NCBI RefSeq assembly: GCF_018274385.1
Contig: NZ_JAAFYZ010000006.1
Location: 1-64,000, forward strand
Reading direction: 5' to 3'
DNA: 64,000 nucleotides
From: Catenulispora pinistramenti
Lineage (GTDB): Bacteria > Actinomycetota > Actinomycetes > Streptomycetales > Catenulisporaceae
Part shown: positions 49,115 through 58,334 of the stretch, piece after piece
Numbering within the stretch: position 1 is the first letter of the stretch
Layout of the letters: the number at the start of each line of letters is the position of its first letter
Notes under the pieces: model-generated
Seen by the model: only the letters and a program-made list of their open reading frames with translations
What the model was told of the DNA's origin: nothing
The model's database searches: none
Program-made: the position numbers and the translations under genes

Positions 49115-50014
49115 ATGGTCAGCACTGTGCGGACGGGGGATGGGCGTCGGTTGGCGGTTTGCCAGCGTGGTGATCCTGGTGGGGCGCCGGTGATGCTGTT
49201 CCATGGCACGCCTGGGAGTCGGTTGGGGCCGGTGCCGCGGGCGATGACGTTGCATGCGTCGGGGATTCGGTTGCTGACGTTCGATCGGCCCGGGTTCGGG
49301 GAGTCGGATCGGCAGGTGGGGCGGAGTGTGGCGTCGGTTGCGACGGATGCCGCTGCGGTGGCGGATGCGTTGGGGATCGAGCGGTTCGCGGTGCTTGGCC
49401 GCTCCGGGGGTGGGCCGCATGCGTTGGCGTGCGCGGCGTTGCTGCCGGATCGGGTGACGAGGGCGGCGGCGATGGTGGCGTTGGCGCCGCGTGATGCGAT
49501 GGGGACCGCGTGGTTCGCTGGTATGACTTCGGGCAACGTCGAGTCTTATACGCGGGCGCTTACGGACCCGGCGGCGTTGCGGCGCGACCTTGATGAGCGG
49601 GCGGCGTCGATTCGTGCTGATCCGGCGAGTTTGCTGGCGAACATCGATGCGGGGCTGGAGCCTACGGATCGGGCGGTTATTCGGCAGGCGAACATCAGGC
49701 AGGAGCTGATCGCGTCCTACGCTGCGGCGGTCGCGCATTCGGCAGACGGTTGGTACGACGATTCGCTCGCGTTGGCCGCGCCCTGGGGCTTTGATCCTGC
49801 GGACATCGAGGTGCCGGTGTACCTGTGGCACGGGGCCGACGACCGGTTCTCGCCGGTCAGCCACACCCGGTGGCTGGGGGAGCGGATCCCGCGCGCGACG
49901 GTCGACCTGGAGCCGCGTGCCTCGCACTTCAGCGCGTTGCTGCGGATGCCGCAGGTGATCGCGTGGTCGGGGGCGCGGGTGTCGTGGGATGCGGCGGTGG
50001 CGCTGGGCGGATAG
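49115..50014 (+). CDS. Alpha/beta-hydrolase fold protein
   Basis: 299 residues. Oxyanion region LFHGTPGSRLG, nucleophile elbow GRSGGGPHAL (Ser), acid in WHGADDRFSP and final His in RASHFSALL form a complete catalytic triad. The family spans esterases, epoxide hydrolases and haloperoxidases; the substrate is unknown. Start: ATG at 49115 with GGAGGAGGG 2 nt upstream; the open frame upstream to 48716 overlaps the divergent gene and looks like a shadow. Confidence 0.9.
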   Translation: MVSTVRTGDGRRLAVCQRGDPGGAPVMLFHGTPGSRLGPVPRAMTLHASGIRLLTFDRPGFGESDRQVGRSVASVATDAAAVADALGIERFAVLGRSGGGPHALACAALLPDRVTRAAAMVALAPRDAMGTAWFAGMTSGNVESYTRALTDPAALRRDLDERAASIRADPASLLANIDAGLEPTDRAVIRQANIRQELIASYAAAVAHSADGWYDDSLALAAPWGFDPADIEVPVYLWHGADDRFSPVSHTRWLGERIPRATVDLEPRASHFSALLRMPQVIAWSGARVSWDAAVALGG

Positions 50015-50117
50015 TGCTCTCTGTAGTGCCTTAGGGATTTGATTAGTGATTAGTGCTCAGTGGGGCTCGGTGGGCGGTCTTGGGCGGGTGCTCAGCGTTG
50101 GCGGCCAGGATGGGGTC

Positions 50118-50219
50118 ATGATCGAGACGGTTGAGACCCCGGTACCCGCGACTGTCATCGAGATGATCGAAGGGGCTAGTAGGCGCTGGCCGGTGTTGGC
50201 GGGCACAGAGAAGTGGTAA
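50118..50219 (+). CDS. Possible 33-residue small protein (weak)
   Basis: A short ORF, MIETVETPVPATVIEM... ending GTEKW, begins with an ATG 5 nt after GGATGGGG and ends 27 bp before the convergent fxsT stop. It has an acidic amphipathic look and no family resemblance. It may be chance; I record it because it is the only plausible small ORF at the distal border of the fxs operon. Confidence 0.2.
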   Translation: MIETVETPVPATVIEMIEGASRRWPVLAGTEKW

Positions 50220-50245
50220 CAAGCGTCGACAGGTGCGTACAACTG

Positions 50246-53200
50246 CTAATACGCCGCGGCCTCCAGGTCCCGCCCGATCCGGGCCCCGCCCCGCACCCGC
50301 GCGCACACCGGATGTTCCTCGCCCAACAACGCGCCGAGTTGTTCCAGGCTGCGCGCCGCCATCTGCTCGGCTTCCGCGCTGCGTCCCGCCAAGCGAAGTG
50401 TCGCGGCGTGGTTCGCTTCGGCGGTGAGCGTATAGACGTGGCACTCCCCAAGGCGCTCCCGCGACCCGGCTAGTACGCGTTCCTCTAGAGAGATCGCTGT
50501 CGCGAGATCGCCGGAGTCCGCTAAGCAGTTCGCAAGGTTCGCGGCAGCCGCCAACGTGAACGGGTGCGAAGCTCCCAGTGCGCTGTCGAAGCCGGCCAGG
50601 GTCCGCTCGGCGTGCGTCCGGGCGCGCGCGACGTTGCCCGTCGCCCGCTCGTAGACGGCAAGGTTGTTCACCGCTACAAGCGTGTATGGATGCTGTTCTC
50701 CTAGCTCCTGCTCATACATCGCCAGGCAGTCGGCGATGATCGGGATGGCTTCCTCGTCGCGGTCCTGTGCGGCCAGATCCGCAGCCCGGTTGAGGGCGCA
50801 GGCACGGGTGTCCGGGTGCCTTGGGCCGAACCTCTGGAGATACCTCTCGTAGGTCTCCTCTGTGAGCCCCTGGGCCTCGCCGAAGCGTCCGCACTTCCGA
50901 AGCGCCACCGCCAGGCTCTTGGCTGTCCGCAGGGTCTCCACGAAGTCGTCGCCCAACACCTCGCGATACGTCTCCAGCGTCGCGTACAGCAGCTTCAGGG
51001 CCTCCACGAACCGCCCGGCGTCGATCATGTCCCGGGCTAGCGACCCCGCGGAGCTCAACGTATAGGGGTGTTCCGTTCCAAGCACTTCACGTCGCCGTGC
51101 GAAGACCTCCCGGTCTATCTCGGCGGCCCTCTGGAAGTTCCCGACGAGGCGGTAGGAGATCGCCAGGTTGTTCGCTGAGGACAGCGCCTGTGGGAAGTCC
51201 ACGCCGAAGTTCTCCGCGAATCGTGCGTAGGTCTGTTCGTCCTGGGCCAGTGCCTCGTCGAACCGTCCCAGTCCGCGTAGCGCCGCCGCCAGTCCGCCAG
51301 CCGTCATCAGTGTGTGGCGATGGCCGTCGCCCAGTGCCGCACTCTGTGCGCGCAGTACCTCGGCATTGATCTGCCGCGCATCCTCGAAGCGGCCCATCGA
51401 CCAGAGCACGTTCGCGGTGTGGAACCGCAGTGACAGCAAGTCCGGGTCCTTGTCCGGCAGCCGTCCTCGCGAAATCCAGACGGCGGCGAGTTCCTCGGCG
51501 AACGCCAGCGCCGCCCCGAGTTCCCCGCGCTTCCACAAGTAGCGGACCCGGTCGATCAGCAGTTGCAAGGTCTCGCCCTCGGCACACATCCGGGCCCGGC
51601 TCGGTCCCAGGTGAGCCCAGATCTGGTCATAGCGCGGCCAGTTCTCCGGGTCGTCGGTGTCGCCGGCCCGGGGCCGCGCCCCGACCAGGACCCGGTGTAC
51701 CTCGTGGCAGGCCTGCTCCTGCTCCTCCTCGCTCATCCGGGCCCGGATGACTGACTGCACCAGGCGGTGCACCTGGAGCGTGTTCGAGGCCGCGTCCACC
51801 CGGGCCAGGGCGAACCGGCCGACCTCGCGGACCACGCGGCCGATCATCATCCGGTCGCGCAGCGCCTCGTCGTAGGGGATCAGGGCCTGGATCATCTGGT
51901 CCGAACGTAATAACGCCATCGACACCGGCTCCGGCGCCAGGAATGAGCACAGCTGCAACAGCCGTACTGCGGCCGGGGAGCGGTCGCGGAGGGCTTCGAA
52001 GGAGATCGTCCAGGTTGTCGCCACCGGCACCGGGTAGTCGCCGGGTTGGTTCAGTGCCAGTACCGCAGACGCCTGCCGGTCCAGTTCGGCCAGGTACTCG
52101 CCGACCGGCGTCCCGGTCTCGGTGAGCCAGGCCGCCGCTTGTTCCACGGCCAGCGGCAGGTCGCCGAGGGCGACGGCGAGTGCGTCGGCGTCCTCCACGG
52201 CCAGCCCCGGTACTCGGCGCCGCAGGTGTTCCACGCTCTCAGCACGGGTGAACACCTCCACCTCGACCGGCGCCGTCTCCTGGGCCCACGCCGGGTTCCG
52301 AGACGTGATCAGCACATGGCCGTGCCGGCTCTCCGGTAGGAACGGACGCACCGCGCCCGGTTCGTCAGCGTTGTCGTAGATCAGCAGCCAGCGGCGTACC
52401 GGGTCGCCCCGCCGCAGCGCTTCCAGGACTGCCGCCGCGGTCTCGGCGATGCCGCTGTCCGCGCGCAGGCCGCGCAGTCCCAGCGGCCGGGCCAGCCGTG
52501 CCAACTCCGCGGGGATCAGCTCCGGCTGGTCCGCGGAGAGCCACCATACGAGGTCGTAGTCGCCTTTGAAGCGGTGCGCGTACTCCAACGCGACCTGAGT
52601 CTTGCCGACACCGCCCAGGCCGTGCAGGGCATGCGGCAGCGCGGATCCCGCCGCGGAACCACACAGCAGCCGGTCTCGGACGCGCTCCAGCACCTCGTCG
52701 CGTCCGGTGAAGGTGGCGTTGCGGCCCCGCACGTTCCAAGCCTGCGGATCGATACCCGGGAAGCGCGGTCCGTGGGCGCGCGCGGAGGGCAACGCATCAG
52801 GGGAGCGCGCACGCCACTGCGCATAAGCGTTCCGGTCCACGGCGCGCAGCAGGGTCTCCACGGCCTCGGGCTCGCTGAGCCGAGCCAAGTCGATCGGTGC
52901 GTTCGCCTCGTACTGGGCCGGCAGCCGGACATCAGCCACGCGGACCGCGGTGATCCGGTGCGTAGGCGATCCGTCGGAGGACGTCGCTGCGGCCTCGAGT
53001 CGGCGGAGGCCGGTATGGGCGTCGGCCGAGCGCAGATAGGCGTGGGACGCGATGGCCAGAATCTGTCGGTCTGCCTCGGGCGCCCCTGCGCCGGGAGCGC
53101 TATCGGCATTCGCTTTAGGGGCGGAATTCGCTAGAGGGATTCCCACGCTTACGAGATCCGCGGAGACATCCACTTGAGCCAGGATCTCCCGGACCCAGTC

Positions 53201-54241
53201 GGCCCACATCCGGTCCTCGGCGATGTAGTGGATCAGGGGGTGGACCTTCGTGGCGTGCCGCCTGGTGAACCCCTCTAGGACCTGCCGCCGCCGGGAATCC
53301 TCTATAGCGGGGAGTCCGGTGACGCGGCCCACCGTGATCTCGGCGGTCAGCCGCTCATAGGCGGCCAGCAGCGAGTTCGGATAGCCGGGGGCGTCGCCGA
53401 AGACCGCGAGGGTCTCTTCGTAGGCGTAGAAGGGCCTGTATGGGGTCTCCACGGCGGCCCAGTACTGGCTGCGGCGCTCGTCGTCCATGCCGGCCGGGAA
53501 GCCTTCGAATCGGGACGCCGCCACGATGCGGCCGGCGTCCGCCTTCGTCTTCTCCCCGTCGTCCACGCGCATCGGTACCGGCAGGATGCGTATAGGCCGG
53601 TCCAGACTGTGCTCCCGCACCCGCTGCGCCACGCTGAGCGCCCCGTCGATGTTCTGATCGCTGAGGACGAAGCAGTCCACGAGGATGTCAGGCAGCTGCA
53701 ATGTGCAGATATCAGCAATATCCGACAAGCCGGTGCGGCTGTCTATGAGGACGTAGTCGTAGGCCGCCTTCATCCCCTCGCGCATGGCCTGGAAGAACAG
53801 GCCGCCGCCCATCTCCTCGTAGAAGTCGTCCCAGCCGCGCGGCGCCATGGCCGAGGCGTAGTCGCGGTTCTGACGGCCCGCGGGCAGGAAGTCCAGAGCC
53901 CCCTCGCCGGGGAACGGCCAGTCCACGGCCACGGTGTGCCGCTCCACCTCGGCGGCCTGCCGGTGCCAGTCCGTCGGCCGGTCCTCCCGGTGCTGGTGTA
54001 CCTGCCACGCATAGTCGACGATCAGGTCGATGACCCCGCCGGTGGACTGCAACGCGGACGGAGGCAGGAACGGATGGTAGAAGCGGTGCAGCCCCGGCGA
54101 GTCCAGGTCCCAGTCCACGGCCAGCACCCGGCGGCCGCTCGCGGCCAGGATCCACGCGACGTTCGCGAGCGCCATGGTGCGCCCGGTACCGCCCTTATAG
54201 GAGTAGAACGTAATAACGGTGCCGTCTGGATCAGAGGACAT
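50246..54241 (-). CDS. fxsT: FxSxx-COOH system tetratricopeptide/NB-ARC protein FxsT
   Basis: 1331-residue multidomain protein of the Fxs system. Order: MinD/ParA-like P-loop ATPase with KGGTGR at residues 16-21 and [13 protein letters not shown] (to ~300); a segment at ~335-500 ([36 protein letters not shown]) that looks TIR-like; an NB-ARC/STAND ATPase with Walker [10 protein letters not shown] near 541-549, Walker [10 protein letters not shown] near 617 and ITSRNPAW; and from ~900 at least eight tetratricopeptide repeats ([15 protein letters not shown]-type). This is the build of signalling or immunity switches. Start at ATG 54241 with AGGAGG 8 nt upstream; it overlaps fxsC by 11 bp. TTA codons occur at 777, 778 and 1240. 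Role in the pathway unknown. Confidence 0.92.
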   Translation of the reverse strand: MSSDPDGTVITFYSYKGGTGRTMALANVAWILAASGRRVLAVDWDLDSPGLHRFYHPFLPPSALQSTGGVIDLIVDYAWQVHQHREDRPTDWHRQAAEVERHTVAVDWPFPGEGALDFLPAGRQNRDYASAMAPRGWDDFYEEMGGGLFFQAMREGMKAAYDYVLIDSRTGLSDIADICTLQLPDILVDCFVLSDQNIDGALSVAQRVREHSLDRPIRILPVPMRVDDGEKTKADAGRIVAASRFEGFPAGMDDERRSQYWAAVETPYRPFYAYEETLAVFGDAPGYPNSLLAAYERLTAEITVGRVTGLPAIEDSRRRQVLEGFTRRHATKVHPLIHYIAEDRMWADWVREILAQVDVSADLVSVGIPLANSAPKANADSAPGAGAPEADRQILAIASHAYLRSADAHTGLRRLEAAATSSDGSPTHRITAVRVADVRLPAQYEANAPIDLARLSEPEAVETLLRAVDRNAYAQWRARSPDALPSARAHGPRFPGIDPQAWNVRGRNATFTGRDEVLERVRDRLLCGSAAGSALPHALHGLGGVGKTQVALEYAHRFKGDYDLVWWLSADQPELIPAELARLARPLGLRGLRADSGIAETAAAVLEALRRGDPVRRWLLIYDNADEPGAVRPFLPESRHGHVLITSRNPAWAQETAPVEVEVFTRAESVEHLRRRVPGLAVEDADALAVALGDLPLAVEQAAAWLTETGTPVGEYLAELDRQASAVLALNQPGDYPVPVATTWTISFEALRDRSPAAVRLLQLCSFLAPEPVSMALLRSDQMIQALIPYDEALRDRMMIGRVVREVGRFALARVDAASNTLQVHRLVQSVIRARMSEEEQEQACHEVHRVLVGARPRAGDTDDPENWPRYDQIWAHLGPSRARMCAEGETLQLLIDRVRYLWKRGELGAALAFAEELAAVWISRGRLPDKDPDLLSLRFHTANVLWSMGRFEDARQINAEVLRAQSAALGDGHRHTLMTAGGLAAALRGLGRFDEALAQDEQTYARFAENFGVDFPQALSSANNLAISYRLVGNFQRAAEIDREVFARRREVLGTEHPYTLSSAGSLARDMIDAGRFVEALKLLYATLETYREVLGDDFVETLRTAKSLAVALRKCGRFGEAQGLTEETYERYLQRFGPRHPDTRACALNRAADLAAQDRDEEAIPIIADCLAMYEQELGEQHPYTLVAVNNLAVYERATGNVARARTHAERTLAGFDSALGASHPFTLAAAANLANCLADSGDLATAISLEERVLAGSRERLGECHVYTLTAEANHAATLRLAGRSAEAEQMAARSLEQLGALLGEEHPVCARVRGGARIGRDLEAAAY

Positions 54242-55325
54242 GGGGCGCTCCTCCTGGCGGTTGCTCCGCGGTGGGCAGGGAGCGGAGACGGGGCGGCCGG
54301 GCGGAGGGGCCGTCCGGGGCGTGAGGCGTGAGATGGCGCACCAGTGCGGCTTTGGCGGCGGGATGCACTTCGCGGAAGTAGAAGTCGTCGAAGTCCGCCG
54401 ACGCGATCTCGTGCGGCCGACGGGCGAACCACTCCGTGAGCTTCGTCTGTGCGGCCCGGACATACGCGGTCACCGCTTCGTCTGCAGAGCTCTGCGGCGC
54501 TGCGGCGGGTTCGGTAGGCGAGTCCGGCAGGGCGGTGCCCCGAACGGCAGTGCCCGGCATGGCAGTGCCCGGCGGCAGCGCGAGCGGTCGCCGGCCCGGT
54601 AACGACAGCGGGGTCCGGCCCCCGACCCGGCGCACCAGATCACCGGCCGCGTCGAAGAGTCCTTCCGCGTTCTCGAAGTGGCGGTGCAGCGTCGTGAAGT
54701 CCACCGGCTTGGCGGCCTGCGGCGCGCCGCTGAGCGCCACCCGTACGACCTCCCGCGCCAGGGCGTGGATCGCCAGTTGGTACTCGTCCTTAAAGCGGGT
54801 CAGGCGTATGAGTTGCAGGAACCCCAGGCGCGCGTAGGCCTCACCGAGGGTGTGATGGTCGAACTGCAACGCCTGTGCTGCGGGCGGCAGGTCGGTGTCC
54901 GGCATCGGCAGCCACAGCACCGGGATGATCGCCTCGGACCGGGCGCCGGAGGTCAGTTCGTGCGCGCTCTGCCGGGCCTGGAACAGGTACCACTCGCTGG
55001 CACAGCTCAGGGACGTGAAGTAGCGCGGCGTATAGAGCGGCAGGAACACCCGGCACGCCGCCAACGCCTCGGAGATCCGCCTCGGCCAGTCCTGGCCGAC
55101 CCGCACCTCCCGGTCCATGAACCCGGGCCGGGCGTGCCGGGGCAGGGTGGTGAGTTCGGCGACCTCGAAGGTCAGGTCGTCGAAGAACCGCAGGGTCCAG
55201 CGGTCCGGGTCCTCGGCACCGCCGGTCTTGTCCTCGACCCCGCGGTGGTGCCGGGCGTAGCTCAGGAAGAAAACCGGGGCCGACCCGTGTGCGGCGCCTT
55301 GCGGCACCCGACCCGAGACAGCCAT
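54231..55325 (-). CDS. fxsC: FxsC, TIR-like protein of the FxSxx-COOH system
   Basis: 364 residues. The first ~200 form a TIR-like domain: [11 protein letters not shown] at the N-terminus, [24 protein letters not shown] with a Glu where TIR NADases place their catalytic Glu, then IIPVLWLP. The rest is helical, with a conserved-looking tail at the C-terminus. TIR domains either hydrolyse NAD or act as adaptors; nothing here tells which. It sits between fxsB (110 bp upstream) and fxsT (11-bp overlap), so FxsC and FxsT are probably made in step and may interact. GGGGGG lies just before the ATG. Confidence 0.88.
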   Translation of the reverse strand: MAVSGRVPQGAAHGSAPVFFLSYARHHRGVEDKTGGAEDPDRWTLRFFDDLTFEVAELTTLPRHARPGFMDREVRVGQDWPRRISEALAACRVFLPLYTPRYFTSLSCASEWYLFQARQSAHELTSGARSEAIIPVLWLPMPDTDLPPAAQALQFDHHTLGEAYARLGFLQLIRLTRFKDEYQLAIHALAREVVRVALSGAPQAAKPVDFTTLHRHFENAEGLFDAAGDLVRRVGGRTPLSLPGRRPLALPPGTAMPGTAVRGTALPDSPTEPAAAPQSSADEAVTAYVRAAQTKLTEWFARRPHEIASADFDDFYFREVHPAAKAALVRHLTPHAPDGPSARPPRLRSLPTAEQPPGGAPHVL

Positions 55326-55435
55326 CCGCCCCCCTGCGACCAGGAGGTCACCCCGTGACCCTCACTGCTTCTTCACACTGCGTCTCTTGCAGGATTGCGC
55401 GGTGTGATCGGTGGCGTCAACGTTGCGCGGGGCAG

Positions 55436-57811
55436 TCAGACCTTGGACGTCCAACCTTCCAGCGTGGTGCGCAGCGCCTCTACGAAGCGCAGGCCTAGGG
55501 GCGTCAGGGAGCCGGAGTCGGCCAACACCCGGGTGGCGCGCAGGGTATGCCCGAACCAGAGCCCGAACTCGGCTTCGGCGTGCGCGCGCTCCTCGGGATC
55601 CGGTGCGGTGAAGCGTCGGACCCGCCAGAAGTCGGTGACGCCGACGTGTGCGTACGTCCCCTGCAACAAGCCCTCCAGCGGACGCGGGTCCTGCCGCCAC
55701 GGCGCCTCGAACAAACGGGTGTCGTGGGGGTCGTGGAGATCTGCCATGTCCAGGACCGCGCCGAGCTTCGCATGTTGGAACTCATGGATCATCAGGAGCG
55801 CCAAGGCGGAGGCCGGGGAGTCGGCCGCACGGTTGCCTACTACAGGCAGACCCGCACCGATCGCCCCATAGGCCCGGCGCGCCGTGGAACTCACGGCCCG
55901 CCCCGCCAGGGACGGCACCAGCGGCACGATCGTCGTCAGTCCGGCGGCGATGCCCGGGGCATAGGAGTGATGGTCCCGCGCGAGGATGTCCCACGCGGCG
56001 GGGATGGCACTCAGCCAGGCCGCTGCGTCGCTGTCGGGCAACCGTTGGGCGACGTCCCAGTGATGGCATCGGCGGAACGGATCGGTGTCCTCTACAGCGA
56101 TACCACCTCCAGAGAACATGGGGAGGCCAGCACGCCGGACTCCCTGCCACCCGGGCGCACCCAACACGTCGCAATCCCCGCCGGAGATCCGCAGCAGCAC
56201 GGACCGACCCGCGTCGGCCCCGACCACTAGGCGCCCGAGGGTGGGCAGATACACCGCGCCCTGGCGTACCGGCACCTCGACCTCCGCATCGACCCCCGCG
56301 CGGATCGCGGTGGCGGCTGCCAGCGAGCCCAGGTGGGCGAGGTCCTCGGGGACGGCCCGGCCGGACTGTGCGTCGTCCAGGCAACGCAATGCCCAGACCG
56401 ACGTATAGGGGTGCCCGAGGACTTCGTGCAGAGCGTCCTTATGACCGGCGTCGAGCGTCTTCAGCTGAGCGATCGCGGCGTCCACGAGTTCTTGCCGGGG
56501 TCCGGTGCCGGGGTCCGCTGCGGCGAACACCTTGGCGAGTAGCAGTATCCGGAGCGAGCGCTGGAAGCGGTTCAGGTGTTCGATCGCTTTAGCGTCCCCG
56601 TATCCGTGTGCCAACTGATGCAGCACATCTGCCGGCAACCCGAGCGCGCGCTGCGCCGGGACCCGGGCTACGGCCGACGCCTCGGTCCGGGCCCTGATCC
56701 CCATGATCAGCTCTTTGAGGTCGCCGCAGTAGACGCTCGGGTGGTCGAACGGATCGGCTGGAGAAGTCGGCTGGGAGGGAGCGCTATAGCGATGCGTACG
56801 GAGTCCGCCGCCACAGACGGACACAATGGGGCAGCGTCGACAGGTCTCACACAGATCCGCCACACCGTGGCGCCGGGCCTCGAATCCGGGATGCCCGGAC
56901 GCCTCGTCGAACGAGTGCTCGGCGACAGAGAAGCCGGTGGCCGGTGCGCCGTCATACGTCGCCTTCAACGAGTCCGTCTGCTCCAGCGTCCCGTCGGCCT
57001 CCACGACCACCAGATCGACCGGACTGAGGCCGAGGGATTCCGTCCCGCTCGGCAGGCCGCGGAAGGCGTCCAAGACCGAGGTGAACGAGCGGATCGGGAA
57101 TGGCCGGTTCTCGGCATTCCAGCGGTCGAATACCGCGAGCATCCAGTCCGCGTATTCGGTATGTCCTGGATCCGTCCTTAAAGGCGGATCGCTATGCGTG
57201 GCGTGGGGGAGGAGGAAGTCGGCGCGCGGCGGCGCGGCATCGCGGACCGCCTCGTAGACGGCTACCGGATCGTTGCGGATGTCGATGGTGCACAGGACTC
57301 CCGCATAGATGTCCGGGTAGTCGTCGCGTAATAGCGATACCGCGCGCAGCGCCTGCGTATGGCTGGACGCCCCGTTGGCGAAGCGCCGGTGCCGGTCGGT
57401 CGCGGCGCGGTCGCCGTCCAGGGACACCCCGACCTGAACATGATGTTCGCGGAACAGGTCGCAGTATTCGGTGCTGAGGCGGACCCCGTTTGTGTGGATC
57501 CGCAGAGCTACAGCGCAGCCCGCGTCCTCGATGACATAGCGCAGCGTCTTCAGCGTCTCCCGCATCCGCGTCGGCCCGAGCAGCAGCGGCTCACCGCCGT
57601 GCAGGACCAGCGTGACAGCGGGGAGCCGGTGCGTGGCCGCGTGCTCGGCGATCCGCTCCGCCGTGCGCTGCACGGTCTCCTCCGCCATGAACCGCGGTTT
57701 GTGTCGCCAGGAGGTGTCGGCGGCTTCGTAGACGTAACAGTGGTCGCAGGCGAGATCGCAGCGGGTCGCCACTTTCAGGACGAACTGCCGGAACGGCGGC
57801 GCGGACACCAT
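55436..57811 (-). CDS. fxsB: FxsB radical SAM/SPASM cyclophane maturase with HExxH domain
   Basis: 791 residues. The radical SAM cluster is CDLACDHC (Cys18, Cys22, Cys25), with LHGGEPLL as the SAM-binding GGE motif. The SPASM region has Cys321, Cys324, Cys327, Cys333 and Cys362 for auxiliary Fe-S clusters. Enzymes of this family crosslink the Phe ring to the Ser beta-carbon in the FxS motif of FxsA, giving a three-residue cyclophane. The C-terminal half is a second domain with HEFQH (676-680), marking the putative HExxH peptide-modification domain. ATG at 57811 lies 14 nt after the fxsA stop behind GGGGGGCGGGG. TTA codons at 161 and 211. Confidence 0.95.
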   Translation of the reverse strand: MVSAPPFRQFVLKVATRCDLACDHCYVYEAADTSWRHKPRFMAEETVQRTAERIAEHAATHRLPAVTLVLHGGEPLLLGPTRMRETLKTLRYVIEDAGCAVALRIHTNGVRLSTEYCDLFREHHVQVGVSLDGDRAATDRHRRFANGASSHTQALRAVSLLRDDYPDIYAGVLCTIDIRNDPVAVYEAVRDAAPPRADFLLPHATHSDPPLRTDPGHTEYADWMLAVFDRWNAENRPFPIRSFTSVLDAFRGLPSGTESLGLSPVDLVVVEADGTLEQTDSLKATYDGAPATGFSVAEHSFDEASGHPGFEARRHGVADLCETCRRCPIVSVCGGGLRTHRYSAPSQPTSPADPFDHPSVYCGDLKELIMGIRARTEASAVARVPAQRALGLPADVLHQLAHGYGDAKAIEHLNRFQRSLRILLLAKVFAAADPGTGPRQELVDAAIAQLKTLDAGHKDALHEVLGHPYTSVWALRCLDDAQSGRAVPEDLAHLGSLAAATAIRAGVDAEVEVPVRQGAVYLPTLGRLVVGADAGRSVLLRISGGDCDVLGAPGWQGVRRAGLPMFSGGGIAVEDTDPFRRCHHWDVAQRLPDSDAAAWLSAIPAAWDILARDHHSYAPGIAAGLTTIVPLVPSLAGRAVSSTARRAYGAIGAGLPVVGNRAADSPASALALLMIHEFQHAKLGAVLDMADLHDPHDTRLFEAPWRQDPRPLEGLLQGTYAHVGVTDFWRVRRFTAPDPEERAHAEAEFGLWFGHTLRATRVLADSGSLTPLGLRFVEALRTTLEGWTSKV

Positions 57812-57825
57812 GGCCCCGCCCCCCG

Positions 57826-58023
57826 TCAGACGGCCGAGTTGAACGACGCGGCCACCGGCACCGTCGAGGTCCCTCCGTCCCGGGGCGGGCTGATGCGCCG
57901 GTCGACGTCCTCGGACCGCACCTCGCCGGCCGAGACCGAGCGCGAGACGTCGGCCAGGGACTGCTCGCTCAGGTCCACCAGACCCGAGCTGACACCTGTC
58001 GTCTTGCCGTGGCGGTGCTTCAT
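57826..58023 (-). CDS. fxsA: FxsA, FxSxx-COOH precursor peptide
   Basis: 65-residue RiPP precursor. It ends ...SFNSAV: Phe61, Asn62, Ser63, then two residues and the carboxyl end, exactly the F-x-S-x-x-COOH signature. The leader has an amphipathic Leu/Val stretch (LVDLSEQSLADV) of the kind maturases recognise, and a Ser/Pro/Gly hinge before the core. No Cys and no signal peptide. GGGAG lies 7 nt before the ATG. It is the first gene of the operon and directly precedes fxsB. Expected product: a Phe61-Ser63 cyclophane, possibly further modified. Confidence 0.93.
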   Translation of the reverse strand: MKHRHGKTTGVSSGLVDLSEQSLADVSRSVSAGEVRSEDVDRRISPPRDGGTSTVPVAASFNSAV

Positions 58024-58136
58024 CCGTGGCTCCCGGTGGGGCGGTTCACACGTTTTCAGGCATGGCGATTGATTGCGCCTTCACGGCGCCCGCATGCGAA
58101 GAGTTGCGGATAATCGCTCCTAGGAGGGATTCCTCT

Positions 58137-58161
58137 CTTGATCAGGTTATGTGACATCAAG
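58137..58161. promoter_or_regulatory. Inverted repeat upstream of fxsA (possible operator/promoter)
   Basis: CTTGAT and ATCAAG face each other across 13 bp, 114-138 bp before the fxsA start; a third ATCAAG lies 10 bp further out. On the minus strand TTGATC-17-CATAAC could be -35 and -10 boxes here. The remaining sequence between this site and the next gene holds only the hairpin at 58221-58258. Confidence 0.35.
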
Positions 58162-58220
58162 CAGTGCGGATCAAGCGGACAGACGGAAATCCCCCGTATG
58201 GCGGCACGACGGGAACGCGA

Positions 58221-58258
58221 AAGACCCCTGGCACGCGGGGAAGCATGCCAGGGGTCTT
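58221..58258 (-). terminator. Terminator between the LPVVG-repeat gene and the fxs operon
   Basis: Perfect 13-bp stem (AAGACCCCTGGCA / TGCCAGGGGTCTT) with a 12-nt loop, 76 bp past the stop of the LPVVG-repeat gene. It insulates fxsA from upstream transcription. Confidence 0.85.
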
Positions 58259-58334
58259 AGGGAAGGCTTTCAGAACTCGGCGCCGTTTTCGCGATGCCGG
58301 TCGCCGGTCGCTGATCGCCTAACGGCGCGGCGGC

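Noticed and set aside
54242-54463. N-terminal extension of fxsT
   Set aside because: It lies wholly within fxsC and is Arg/Ser/Pro-rich; AGGAGG precedes the ATG at 54241.
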